64,000 bases of DNA from Azadirachta indica (Eukaryota; Streptophyta; Magnoliopsida; Sapindales; Meliaceae), in contig CM040440.1 in the NCBI GenBank assembly GCA_022749755.1, positions 22,865,269 through 22,929,268 of the forward strand. The letters are read 5' to 3'. The number at the start of each line of letters is the position of its first letter. Position 1 is the stretch's first letter. Of this stretch, positions 41,192 through 52,800 are shown piece by piece. The notes under the pieces were generated by a model. That model did no database searches, was not told the origin of the DNA, and was given only the letters and a program-made list of their open reading frames with translations. Position numbers and translations under genes: made by a program.

Positions 41192-44022
41192 GCGATGTGG
41201 CCGAGAAAGAGAGAGTTGACTTGAGACAATCGAGTGCACTCGAGATCACCGTAAAAAAGCTAGTATCAACCAATCAGGTTATTGGGTGGTTTCCTAATGA
41301 TAAAATATTCGGCCAGGTGGATGAAAGTGATTCAGTGACTTGATAAAGCAACGGCTATATGTGCGACGGCTTATTTAAAACCAACGGCGTTTATCATAAA
41401 TCCGTGCGGTTGAATCCATTGGCGCAATACATGCATGATGCTGCATCCCTTTCACAAAATAAATAATATAGTATTTTACATATTTGGCATTTGGCCCCTC
41501 GGGTTTTGTATTCTTTTTATTGTTTATGTACTTGTTAGATTCTATTCTCTTCACCTAGACACTTCTTTGTCGAACACTTTTCAGCTCTTTTCCAGTAATA
41601 TTTATATAAAATTAATAGCACTAAATGAGTTTAAATTTTACAAACATATGAAATTTTATTAGAAGAGACGTTTATGATATGCATTCTATTGAGGACGCAC
41701 ATAGAATTTTATTAAAGACACATGAATAGTTAATAGATTAAATTAACTGTTAAAATTATATTTGTTATATATTAAATTTAATCAATAATAAATTAATTTT
41801 GTATTATTCTGACTAATTTACTATGATTTTAGTTAGAATTTTTGTATTTCTTTTGTGCAAAAATATTATGCACGAAAATATTTTACTAAGCAAATTTTAA
41901 AAACTTAGAAAATACAAAAATATGTGCATGTAAAGTTGTTATACAATTAATATTCCGAACTATTTAAAAAATTATAGAAAATAAATATATAAAAAAAAAA
42001 GGTTTGATTGGTTAAATGTCATGTATCAACTGAATATATATGAAAAAAAAAGGAATAATAAAATTGAGAAATTACAGGGGTTTTAACGAAAATGTGAAAA
42101 GTTTTGGTAGAATAAATTTGTGAAAACCTCGGGGACTAATGTGAAAAAATGAGTAGGCCACAAAATAAATAATTACAAGCTGACACTTCATGATCTCTCT
42201 AGAGTGGAAGGACCACACTTGTCGTTACTTTCTCCAACTAGGAGTTGAGTATGTGATGGGCCCTACCGTTCCCTAAAAACAATAAAAAGTTAAAGCACGA
42301 AAACTAGGAGGCTGGAGCTGAGTAAGCGTAGGCCCCATCCAACCCCGCAAAAGCGAACACAAGCAATTGATTGTTGGGACCCACCTGACTGTTGGGACCC
42401 ACATGACGCATAATCTTGCTGGCTCTTTTCCCCGGGTCTTTGTTCCCTCTGGCCCACAGCCCACAGCCCGGGTACACCGGGCAGCTCCTCCTACCTAAGA
42501 CTGCCCCATACACGTGCAACCCTCCGTAAATCAACAGCACAGCACCTCGTAATCATTAACACATATTACGTGTCAATTAATTAAAGAAAAAATTGCCCCT
42601 ACTTTTTCAGTCAGTATAACGTAATCTTTTATATTTTTTAAAACACTTTATCACTCTTTAAATTTTAATTTTATCTTTTAATATTTTTAATTTTATTATT
42701 TATAAATTAATTAAATTAAAAATAAAAATTAATAAAAAATTAAAAATTAAAAATAATAAAACATTATAAAAAAATATAAAAAAATAATAAAATATTAATT
42801 CAAACAAGAGGTTAACAGTTATTCACCATCGATTGAACAATAAAAAGAGAGTTTCTTGTTCTATGTAACTGGAACGATCACGATCTAGGAGGTCAGGGAA
42901 ATCAACGGTGAATGATATTGCAACGGTGATATCTAACATGCAACTTCAATTATTAAAGGGAATCGATAGCCTATCTCCCCCACGTTCAGGCATGAGCCAT
43001 CAATGGAGCCAAAGATTATGTAAGCTTTGGAACATGTCAAATAATGCAATTTTCTTATTTATTTATTTATTTTTGTTAAATAATTAACATAACCGAATTC
43101 GAGATTGAGTCTATTTCTATCTGGTTCATATTCTCTTTGGGGCTCAAACAATATTCAATTTACACGTAATAAAACAGAATATAATTAAATTACACGTGCT
43201 TACAAGACAACTTGCGTAATCATCAAATTATTGAACCTTAATAAGATTGTTATTCAGTTTTAATTTTCTAATATATCGAACACGTCCAACAGCTACTGTT
43301 GTCGATTTTTGCCAATTCATAAAATTTTGTTCAGTCTTTCATAAAAGTATTTTATTTTATTTTCCATTTTTTCGACTTCTTTCTTTGTCGCGTTAGAAAT
43401 TGCATATTATATTAGCCAATAACCACCCTATAATTAAATCGGAGTGCCTTTTTCATTCTCTTTAAATGTAAAAAATTTTGAGTTACCATGATAAAATTAT
43501 TACATGGATGGCTGCAAAATTTCTTACACGTAATTTTCCATAGATATTTGAAAAAAATATATAATTAAAATTTGATAACTCAAGCATACTGTCTATCTAA
43601 AAATGTTAAAGAAAATATAAATATATTCTCCAGTACTTCTGCATTATTTTTTAAAAAACTATTGAAATATCTAGTATACTTATAAAACACTCTGTAATTA
43701 TTATTTTAATTATCATGTAATCCAAAAAAATGTTCAAATGTTAATTAAATTTGATAATTGTTTCTAAAACAAAATAAAATAATACATGAAAAAATAATTA
43801 TATCTATTTGTACTCTTCTAAATGAACTCAAATTTAAATAGTATTTATTTTTTTTATTTGATATAACTAAAATTTAAATATAATTGATATGTTTATTTTT
43901 TTTTTTATCTTAAATGTTTAATATAAATATTAATTTATTTATTTTTATAAAATAAGAAATATAAAACTGATATGTTATATGCACCTAAAAAAATTTGATA
44001 ATGACATGTTAATTATTGATAT
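41192..44022. other. gene-free upstream region of FLZ with a GC-rich patch
   Basis: No gene is supported. Positions 42240-42540 are much more GC-rich than their surroundings and hold tandem GGACCCAC motifs, a GCCCGG/CCGGGC inverted repeat and a CACGTG G-box at 42511-42516. The rest is AT-rich, possibly decayed transposon DNA. Confidence 0.5.
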
Positions 44023-44032
44023 ATATAAACAT

Positions 44033-45544
44033 GGAGTTTTAACACATACCTCTCCTAAAGTTTAACTTTTTAACACTTAAAGAAAAAGTTTGCCTTAATG
44101 CACACATACCTCCCCTACAGACTTCCACTTTCATCCATAATTATGAAAAAGACACATTTATCCTTCATTTGCCATTTTCAAAATAAAGATAAAAATTTAA
44201 ACTTGAGATATTTTTTTAATTAAAATAAGGAGTTTTAACACATACCTCTCTTGAGGTTTTGAATTCTAAAACTTATATAGATAATTTAGGAAAAGGCACA
44301 CATACCTCCCCTGAAGTCATCTATCTCTGTTATCTCATTGTTAAAATTAGGGGTATTACGATAAAAAGTAGAAAAATTTCTCCTTTTACTTTTCCACTAC
44401 ATCCTCTTTTTACTCAAACAACGCCTCCTCTGTTACCCAATGCTCACTACTTTCCTACTTTTTACCGCCTTCTTCGTATCTTTTCGTATTTCCTCCGTTC
44501 TCCTCCACTCTTTCATCACCTCTTTCCTCATTTGTACCTTCGCGGGTCCCACCACATCCTTTCTCATTTGTACCTTCATAACAACTTCACATCCGCTGAC
44601 TTAACCCTCTTCAACTTCTTAATAGTATGCAGGCTTATTTTTCATACATGTAGAGGGTAAGAAATAAGGTGGCTGATACTCTAACTAACCATGGTTTAAC
44701 TTGTTCTTCCCTTTACTAGTGGAATGATCCTCCTCCTCTCATTTGTAGACTTACATCTAAATGTTTGGAATATTTCTAACTTTCAATTTATTTCATAATA
44801 TCTACTGTTGGTGTTGTCAACTATAGAATTTTTTGACAAATTATCAACTGCTGGTTAAGACATTCTATTAGTCGTTAATTTTTTATTCCTTCAAATACTA
44901 TATATGTATTTGGTGTTGTATAATGATGGATCTGCTGTTGAGAGAAGTTATTTAGTTATATGCTGCTATTGGGAGTGTTGTTGCCTTACTTGTGTTATGC
45001 TATTTCTGAGCTTTCATTTTATTTTTGGATTAACGCTAATACTTGTTGCTGGTGCTATTTTTCACTTAATTTCTGCTAAAGTGTTTACTGTACTATCTTA
45101 TTGCTATTTTATTTTCCCATTTGGTACTAGTTACAGATTCTGCTATTGCTGATATGCTTTACTGTTACTATTTACTGTCTGCAGCAAAGAAAATAACAGG
45201 CTAATTTTTACTATTTTTAGCAAAAAGAATTGCAATTTACTGCTGTTTCTCCTTGCTGTTGTGTGTTTTATTTGACTATTTTTAAACTTTAATTTTTACT
45301 GAACTTATGATTCCTTTTGTATTCCCTCCTTTATTTTTTAATAATTAATTATTTTAATTAAAAAATATCTTAAACTTAAAATTTTTGTTTTTATTTCAAA
45401 AATGACAAATGAAAAGCAAATATATCTTTTATATAATTATGGATGGAAGTGAAAGTTTATAAGGGAGGTATGTGTGCATTAAACCACACTTTCTCTATAA
45501 GTGTTAAAAAGCTAAACCTCAGGGGAGGTATGTGTTAAAACCCC
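44033..45544. mobile_element. non-autonomous Mutator-like element with long TIRs
   Basis: The two ends are inverted copies of one another over about 195 bp (44033-44228 and 45350-45544). Both contain TTAACACATACCT near the tip and a second ACACATACCTCCC about 70 bp inside. The flanks are atataaacat (44023-44032) and atataaatat (45545-45554), a likely 10-bp target-site duplication with one mismatch. Long TIRs plus a 9-11 bp duplication point to the Mutator superfamily. A third copy of the terminal sequence starts at 44229, suggesting a nested or duplicated end. No transposase is present. The interior contains a decayed LINE fragment. Confidence 0.7.
44642..44780 (+). pseudogene. relic of a LINE RNase H domain tail
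   Basis: The reading frame from about 44657 gives NKVADTLTNHGL, then an internal stop, then WNDPPPLI and a further stop. This resembles the end of the RNase H domain of plant non-LTR retrotransposons (usually ...NKVADALANHGL...WWDxPPP). Frame breaks and stops show it is dead. It sits inside the Mutator-like element, so it was captured by it or inserted into it. Confidence 0.5.
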
Positions 45545-45554
45545 ATATAAATAT

Positions 45555-46168
45555 TAAGTAATAAATTAAACATAATATTAATAAATAAAATAGTTAATTT
45601 ATTTATGCATTTGACATTAAAACGTTAAATATTTTACTAATAAATAAAATTATTCAGACTTAAAAATTACCAAACAGCCGTTTAACTGGGCCACTTTCTT
45701 TCAAAATTAAACATGCTGGCGACCCCAACTAAGGAACACAAACATATTTTCACGTAAGAGTAATTTTGTCCACCGAAATTTTAACACTTAAAAGTTTATA
45801 AGCAAATATACGTTAACTGTAATTGCAGGAGTCGTGGAATCAGACGCAGATAGTTCACAGTCTTCAAATCGCACGAAAAGAATAGTTTGTTTGATGCAAG
45901 ACCATGAATAATGAGTAGTAAAACATGAGTACGAGGGGTAAAGAACAGAAAATAAAAGGTGAAATAATTTGCTGTTCAAAGTTTTTTTTCTTTAAACTTT
46001 CTGCAAACCAGGAAAAACCCATTCCAAAATTATTTAGATTAGTTTCGCATTCAACACAATCACAAACATTCACAAGATCATTTGGCTCCACAAGTTTAAA
46101 AATTTGGCGAATTTAAAGAAAAAAATGATGGAAAATGACAGAACCAAGGAGAAGAGAGACTGGCAATA
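45555..46168. other. intergenic DNA 3' of the ATP synthase gene
   Basis: AT-rich sequence with no supported gene; it includes the 3' flank of the minus-strand ATP synthase delta' gene. Confidence 0.5.
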
Positions 46169-48055
46169 CTACCCTGTCAGAGCAGAGTTTAGTGCACTAT
46201 GCACATCAACTCCAATTTGGGCTTCAGCCTTCTCTAAGTCAGTTGAGGCTGAGCTGAGTTTTTGGATAAACTCGGTGAGCCCCTTCTGAACTAGGCTTGG
46301 ATCAATTTGATCAAGTGGCACAGCCTCCACAGCAATTATATCCGCATAAGAGTTCGCGTGGATAAAGGCAAAGCCACTGCTAAGAAAATATTTTGTCACT
46401 TCATTTCCTTCGTGCACTGATAAGACACCAGGCTTCAATTCTGTAATTGTAGCCACATGTCCAGGAAGAACACCCATGTGCCCTGTTGTTGCTGGTATTA
46501 TAACCATGTCAACCTATAACACATACGAAGAAATCAGAGACACGATAAAGTTCTGAATTCTCTAACTCTGCTTAACACGTGATAAGAAAAGTAGAACAAG
46601 CCAGTTTGTGCTCCACAGCATATGAAATCAATTGGTATTTATAACACCACTCCCAAGAACAAGTTTATAAGACCAATTAATTCATTTATAAATAAAATGA
46701 TCAGCACATTCTGATAGAGAGTCGCACCTCAAATTCAACAAAAAAGCCAATAGAACAAGAACATATTAGCATAGTGCTCAACCTCCATTCCTCCCAACAC
46801 CTCCCTATATTCATGAACAGAGACCAGAAAGCTCACTTTTTGTCCTTATGCTGGAGAAGAAAAGAGAAAAATGATGATCTGATCAGTTCTATCAGGGAAA
46901 CGAAGCACAAAAGCCAAAGGTACAACCTTAGTTTTGGCTTTTAGCACTGCAAGGCATGCATTGACAGAATTATTTCTGAACAAACGTGATCCCACATCCA
47001 AGAGAAAGCTATTTATTCCTAACTCAGGCGGTGGAAGACTTAAATTTCTGTGGTGTATTTGGTTAGGGCAGGGCATAGTTCAAAGTTTTAACAAAACATC
47101 TAATACCCAATGACACCTCTCTCTACCTCTCTATATATTAATGCCACTGAGTTAGTGGTAAATTTTAAGGGATATTCTTCTTCCAGAGCAAGGTAAAGAC
47201 TGCACATCCAGCATAAACGTACCAATTGCATTGGCAATCATGAAAAGAATAAACGCACAAAAATATAAAGAAAGAAAGAAGGAAAGAAAGATAATGAAAA
47301 TTTGCAAAACTAAGTCAAGATATTGACCGGATTACAATAAAGAAAAAAAAAAAAAACTTGCTATTTTGTTGCAACTGAAACAGATAAACATAATTTTCCA
47401 AATTATCTACTGCTTCTTTTTTCAAAGTCTTGTAAACAATGGCGTACTCAGACAATATAGTAATGCAGGTAGATAATTTACTTCACTACATATAAACAAG
47501 TCCAGGCGAAGAAACATACAATCAGTCAGTCCCCAATGTTTATAAACAACATGAATTAAGTGTTTCCCATATACAGATATGGCTCTCTGTCCAGCATTGT
47601 GACTAAATGCAGTAACATTTATTGAAAAACAAAACGCAGCAGACAATCATGAAAAAAAGCTAAATCCTATTAGTTAGAACAAAAATGTAATCAAGACGGT
47701 GTCTAATTTCCTACATTAGTAAATAACAGCAGCGAGTAATGAGTTAAATAAAGCCACAATTAGTAGTGGAACAAATATGAAAAACGAAAGCTGGAAAATT
47801 GACCTCTTTATTGGTTAACTGAGAAGCATAGGGAAGCACGAAGTTGACGGTGAGCTTGGAAGGAATAGAACAAGGTGTAGCAGGTTGAGATTGCATGAAA
47901 GAAAGAGGAGTTTTTGGCGGGTCGATATTTGGGATCACTGTCTTCCATGCCTCCACGAAGCTCGAGTCTGCGGTTTCAGCAGCGGGAAGATCCGTAGACA
48001 ATGTTCTAGACCTAATACCTCTGGCCAGGAGGTTGGCGGCGGCTCGTCTGAACAT
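46169..48055 (-). CDS. mitochondrial ATP synthase F1 delta' subunit
   Basis: There are two exons, 48055-47804 and 46513-46169, joined in phase 0 and separated by a 1.3-kb intron; 198 residues. The N-terminus [19 protein letters not shown] is an Arg-rich amphipathic presequence. The mature part ([48 protein letters not shown]) is the beta-sandwich of the bacterial epsilon / plant mitochondrial delta' subunit. A C-terminal helical hairpin ends [11 protein letters not shown]. It forms part of the central rotor stalk and couples proton flow to catalysis. An in-frame ATG 96 bases upstream (48151) would add 32 residues; I prefer 48055 because homologs begin there. The promoter side is shared with the divergent S11 pseudogene. 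Confidence 0.95.
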
Positions 48056-48177
48056 TTTCCTCAAATATAGGCTCGCTCGGCTCCCGCGGGCCGCTAGGTC
48101 GGAGAGAATCGATCTATGTCCAATCGAGTTCTTGATTTGTTTCTGCTGCATTTCTTCTTCTATTGCCCGTCCGTTAT

Positions 48178-48238
48178 TGGGCTTTTGTAACTTCTACAAA
48201 GCCAAATTGAAAATTGAAAATTCCTTTTAGAAAGCCCA
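48178..48238. promoter_or_regulatory. inverted pair of site II elements in a divergent promoter
   Basis: TGGGCT (48178-48183) and AGCCCA (48233-48238) face opposite ways between the ATP synthase delta' start (48055) and the S11-like start (48433). Site II motifs are enriched in plant ribosomal protein and mitochondrial respiratory genes, the two classes flanking this spacer. Confidence 0.45.
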
Positions 48239-48432
48239 CTATGATGACCCAACAATATATTATTGAGTGATGCTAACACGACAACATTTTGAATTTGAAA
48301 TGCTTATTTTACCCCGAATCGAGTTCAACGTTAAACCCGATCAGTTCTAACCCGGTATTTTGACAGTGATGAGTTCAAATTAGGTTTCTGTTAGTAGTAC
48401 CTTCTTCTTGGTATACTAGCTATTTGGCAAGC

Positions 48433-48918
48433 ATGGCGGAGCAGGTTGCTGATTTCTCTCTCTTTCTCTTTCTCTTTCTCGCATTTGTTTGCTTGCTGAG
48501 AAAATTCGGGTTTAGTTAAGAAGGCTGCCCATTTTTTCCCAGAGTCGACGAATTCCAATGCGAGACTTACCAAATTACTTCTTAGTGTTAATTTAATGAT
48601 TAGTTGCGATTGGTGTGTACTTTTCTTTTAATTGTTATAGACGAAGAATGCATTTCTGAAGCAGCACAAGGTCTTTTTGTGGTAAACAAATGTACATTTT
48701 ATTATTGTTTTTTAATTTCCTACGTTATCGGAATATACTGATTTTTTTTTAAAAATAAATTCCTAATATATTTAGCTCGAAAAAAATCTGGAAAGGGAAA
48801 GAGGCCTGGAAAAGGTGGCAAAGCTTTTGGAAGAGCATCGGATTGGGTTTTAAGACACCGAGAGAAGCTATTGAAGGTTTGAATTCATTTATTTCTTTTG
48901 TTTCTTGGATTGCTAATA

Positions 48919-48961
<43 letters not shown>

Positions 48962-49810
48962 TAAAATATTGTTAGCAGTAGTTATAATAGGATTGATGTT
49001 CTTTTCACAATTTTCATGTTGTTAGCTACTCTCAAGTTTGAGACACTCATAGATTTGCTTTTTATTCATTATTATTTTCACGCATATACATTTAATTTCA
49101 TTATCTAGCTTGTTTTGTACCAAATTTCATTTCATTCTTGTATTCTGCAGAAATTAAACTCAAGACTCAAGGTTGGGCACTTGTTCAACAGGTTCATATA
49201 TTGATAAGAAATGCCCTTTCACTAGCAGTGTTTCTATCAGAGGCCACATCCTCACTGGCACTTGCCACAGTGCAAAGATGATGAGGACCGTTCTTGTTAG
49301 GTGGAACTACCTTCATTTTGTCAAGAAATACCAAAGGCAGAGCTTATTTTTAGTATGTCAATTTTTCTTCCTTGTGATTTTTTTCTAACATAGTAGTATA
49401 TTAGTGTTCTTTGTTATGTATTTATATAGATATATATGTTAGCTTGGTTCACTGTATCATTTCTAATCTTTCTGCTAACCATGTTTAGGTATGAGAAAAA
49501 GGCACTCAAACATCCAAGCACACATTTCGCCATGCTTTCGTGTAAAAGAAGGAGATCCTGCTATTATTGGCCAGTGCAGGTACATTTTTTCTCCTTCAAT
49601 TTCTGATAACTTGCCAGTTCCCTGAGTCATTTGTTCATCTTCTTATCATTTGCAAGCAGGTGCAAGAAATAATGGCTGGAAATTTTTTTATTACCATATT
49701 CTTTTATTCTTTCCTCAGGCCATTGTCTTTAGACGGTGAGGTTCAATGTATTGAAAGTCATTCCAGCAGGATCATATGGTGGTGGGAATAAGGCTTTTAC
49801 TGGGATGTAA
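48433..49810 (+). pseudogene. RPS11: unprocessed pseudogene of 40S ribosomal protein S11 (uS17)
   Basis: The exon order of an S11 gene is recognisable: 48433-48444 (MAEQ), 48641-48681, 48776-48876, 49192-about 49336, 49489-49579 and 49719-49810. Recognisable peptides include [41 protein letters not shown] and LHFVKKYQR. The copy is broken in several places. An extra A lies in the A7 run at 48780-48786, and a one-base loss near 48821-48826 restores frame after a scrambled stretch. The exon 4 donor is lost in a 17-base insertion-like stretch (49337-49353). Single extra bases occur near 49500 and near 49728. Because introns remain, it arose by DNA duplication, not retroposition. Transcription remains possible from the intact 5' end. 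Confidence 0.88.
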
Positions 49811-52800
49811 AATGTTTAACTTAATAACTGGTGCTTGCACAACATGTCATGTAGTCCTGTGAGGTGATCTTGATATTTACTCAGATCTTATATGATTTGT
49901 TATTCTTTACATTTTTAGAAAATTCTAGATCATCATTTAGTTATTGATACTGCTAATATTGGGGTGCAAGTCTGTAGCATTGGACATCATATGCTGTCAA
50001 AGTTTTGGGGATAATTATTGCCGTATTTTGTCATGGTTCTTTTATTTGAGTGGGTTTATCAAATTATTTTCCCTTTTCTTCTGGTGAGGATTAAAATTTC
50101 AACTCTATCAATTCTACATGTTGCCTTATAATGTCCCAATATCAAAAGGGCTCTCCAGATTTAACTTACCTCAGCCTGTTGGCCATATAACAGTTGTAAT
50201 GATAGGAAAATGCTTCCCTAAAGTTTGATCCTTCTGGCAATAGTTTTAACAGTATTTTAAGATTAATATTCCAAATTCAAATACAGCCATCAAAGTGTTT
50301 TTGTTGACTGAATCAGAACAAGAATATATTTTGTGATGACGGGTGCTCAATTTTGAAATTGCAATCTTGAGAATAATCATAGTTCAATGTCCTTGATATA
50401 TCATACCTTCTACCCTTTTTTGTTTAAAATGAATGATAACGTTTAGCGAATGGTTATGTGATGATAAAAGGATATTACGCCTGCATTGTTGCATTTAGTA
50501 TTTGACAATGTTGGGAATGGGATCTAAAATCACTTTCTTTTTCAGGGAGGAAAGTAAAATGGTTCTTGATGGATTTGTCACTTTTTCCTTTTCTGCTCTT
50601 AGGATAAATTACACCTTGGAACTTATTCTAGTGTTTTCTCTTAGATTTTTTTCAACTCCAATCATAAAGGAGTATGCAGCAGCTGTTAAAGAAGCAAAAG
50701 TATACATGATTCTATTCTTTACCCTCTTTTACTTTTCCCTATTTTAATTCTCTCTTGTTCTGAAGTCAAATGTAGGTGTGAGCTTTAGATCAACAATGTA
50801 GTGGCAAAATAGATTTCTAAGTAAATTCCTGAACTTAGTTGGGTCTTTTTTCAGGTGATCACTTGATTCACACCCCATCATAGCATTTTCCCTCTCTCAT
50901 ATGGATGTGTTCAAATGACTTCCAAAAATGTAGTGCTGGTTGGTTAGTGTACATACTTTTCAGTATCTGGTGATCCTTGTCTGGCATACAATGTCTTTAA
51001 TTGCCTACTGCATTATTAAAAGAGATAAAAAAAAAAAATCAGAAGCTAATGCTGTTCATTCAGAATAAGGGGATTAATGTCTATGTATTTTAGGGACATG
51101 CCAAGAGTGCAGAATAAGCAAAGTAAGGAAGAGACTTAAAAAAGTAAGTGGTGCTGCATTGTTTTGTTACTACATCTATGCTGTGTTCAACTTTACCTTT
51201 GTTGCTATGAAAGAAAAAACAAAAACAAAAAAGAAAATCTGTAACGACTATTTTGTTGCATTTCTGCTCCATTAAATGAGTTAAGTTGCTGAATTTAATA
51301 CGATAGTTTAATGATTTGTTCGATAGATATGATCGGGGTGCAACCCACCTGATCTCAATTGCAAATGCATTTTCTGTACCAAATGCCAGTGCCAAATATT
51401 GTCTTTTTTGTGTTTTCTTTTTTTAATTTTTTAATTTTATGTTTTTCTTTGTTTCTCTAATTGGTTAAGCAAGCTGTTTGTTTGCTTCACTTGGAAGTTT
51501 GTACTATGACCATTTAAATCCAATATAATACGAGTTTGTGTTTCTCGTTAACGGAAAATTTGAGAAGTAGAATTAGAATGATGTTTTGTTAAGGTGGCGT
51601 AACCCAGTAGGCATGGGTCTTGGATTGAGTTCATTGACCGCCTGACTTTTTATGCTCTTATGAAAATTCGACCGAAAGCACAAACATAATGTATATATAT
51701 AAAATTTTAATTTTGTAAGTTTGAAACCCCATTTTATGATGACCGAAAGCAGCTCATTTGATATTCATCTAATTTTCTTTCTTACATATAAATAATGTAG
51801 AAGTAGAGGCAAGTGACAACATATCATCATATTCATATAATATAGGTGAGCTAATCCTCAGATAATTATATCTTTATTTGGACTTTGAAAAGGGAAAGAG
51901 TATTAGGTGGGAATTCCATTCCTTTGGGGGCGTGCTGATTCCTACAACTTTGACAAATCCAACCACAACATTCTTGGTTGTTGTTGTTGGTCAATTTGAT
52001 CTGTAATGAGAATCATTGTCTGCGTCTTCTCTTTTAGCCCCAAAAGTTGTGTCTACGTGTGTCACATCCCTCTTCTCGTTTCCCTTCTTTATTCTTCTTG
52101 CTTCTCTTCTGAATCTTACTCTTTATCAATTTGGACCAACCGCAGCCAGCTGCTGACGTGACCCTCTGGCCCACATATTATTTGATGAAGCAATTGGACT
52201 CCTGACTGTTTACTGCATCAAACTTAGGTTGCAACCTGCAGTTTGGATCGCAAATTCACCTTCTCGTGGTAATTAAATATATATTAGGGTTTGATTCTCA
52301 GTTGATTATTATTGTTATATAGAATCTTTCTTTTTCTTTCAGGCATAGATATAAAAAGATCAGTGACAATATTAATTAATTTAATTAACATTGTTGTTAT
52401 CATATAAAAAGAAAGAAAGAAAGAAAGAAAGAAAATGATGCTATGGTACCTGAGATTCCTCAAAATCTCAGCTGCTTTGATTTCCTTGAGGACAGGACAT
52501 GTCAATGCAATGCCATGCCAAGAGTGTGAAGAAAGCAAGCAAGCAAGCAAGCAAGCAAATGTAGGCTACTCGCGCGCACGCTCGCACGCACACATCAGAT
52601 GATGATCATATATATATATATATTCATTCATGCGACTATATTATCCTATTCTATTCTATTATTTCATTGGAGAAGTGAAAAGATAAAGATTAATAAAGTA
52701 TTAACACAATATAAAAAATAAACAAAATGGTTATTTAATTATATACAAGGAGTTATGATAAAGTCATGCCTATGTTTTATATTATAGTGTATGTACTATG

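Noticed and set aside
42304..42540. 78-codon minus-strand ORF over the GC-rich patch
   Set aside because: Its openness is explained by local GC content; no homology is recognised. The patch looks more regulatory than coding.
44259..44660. 133-codon ORF in the 44-kb region
   Set aside because: It lies inside the Mutator-like element, has low-complexity composition and shows no similarity I recognise.
50502..50747. 81-codon ORF with IIKEYAAAVKEAK
   Set aside because: Only a short stretch looks protein-like, there are no consistent splice partners, and I recognise no family.
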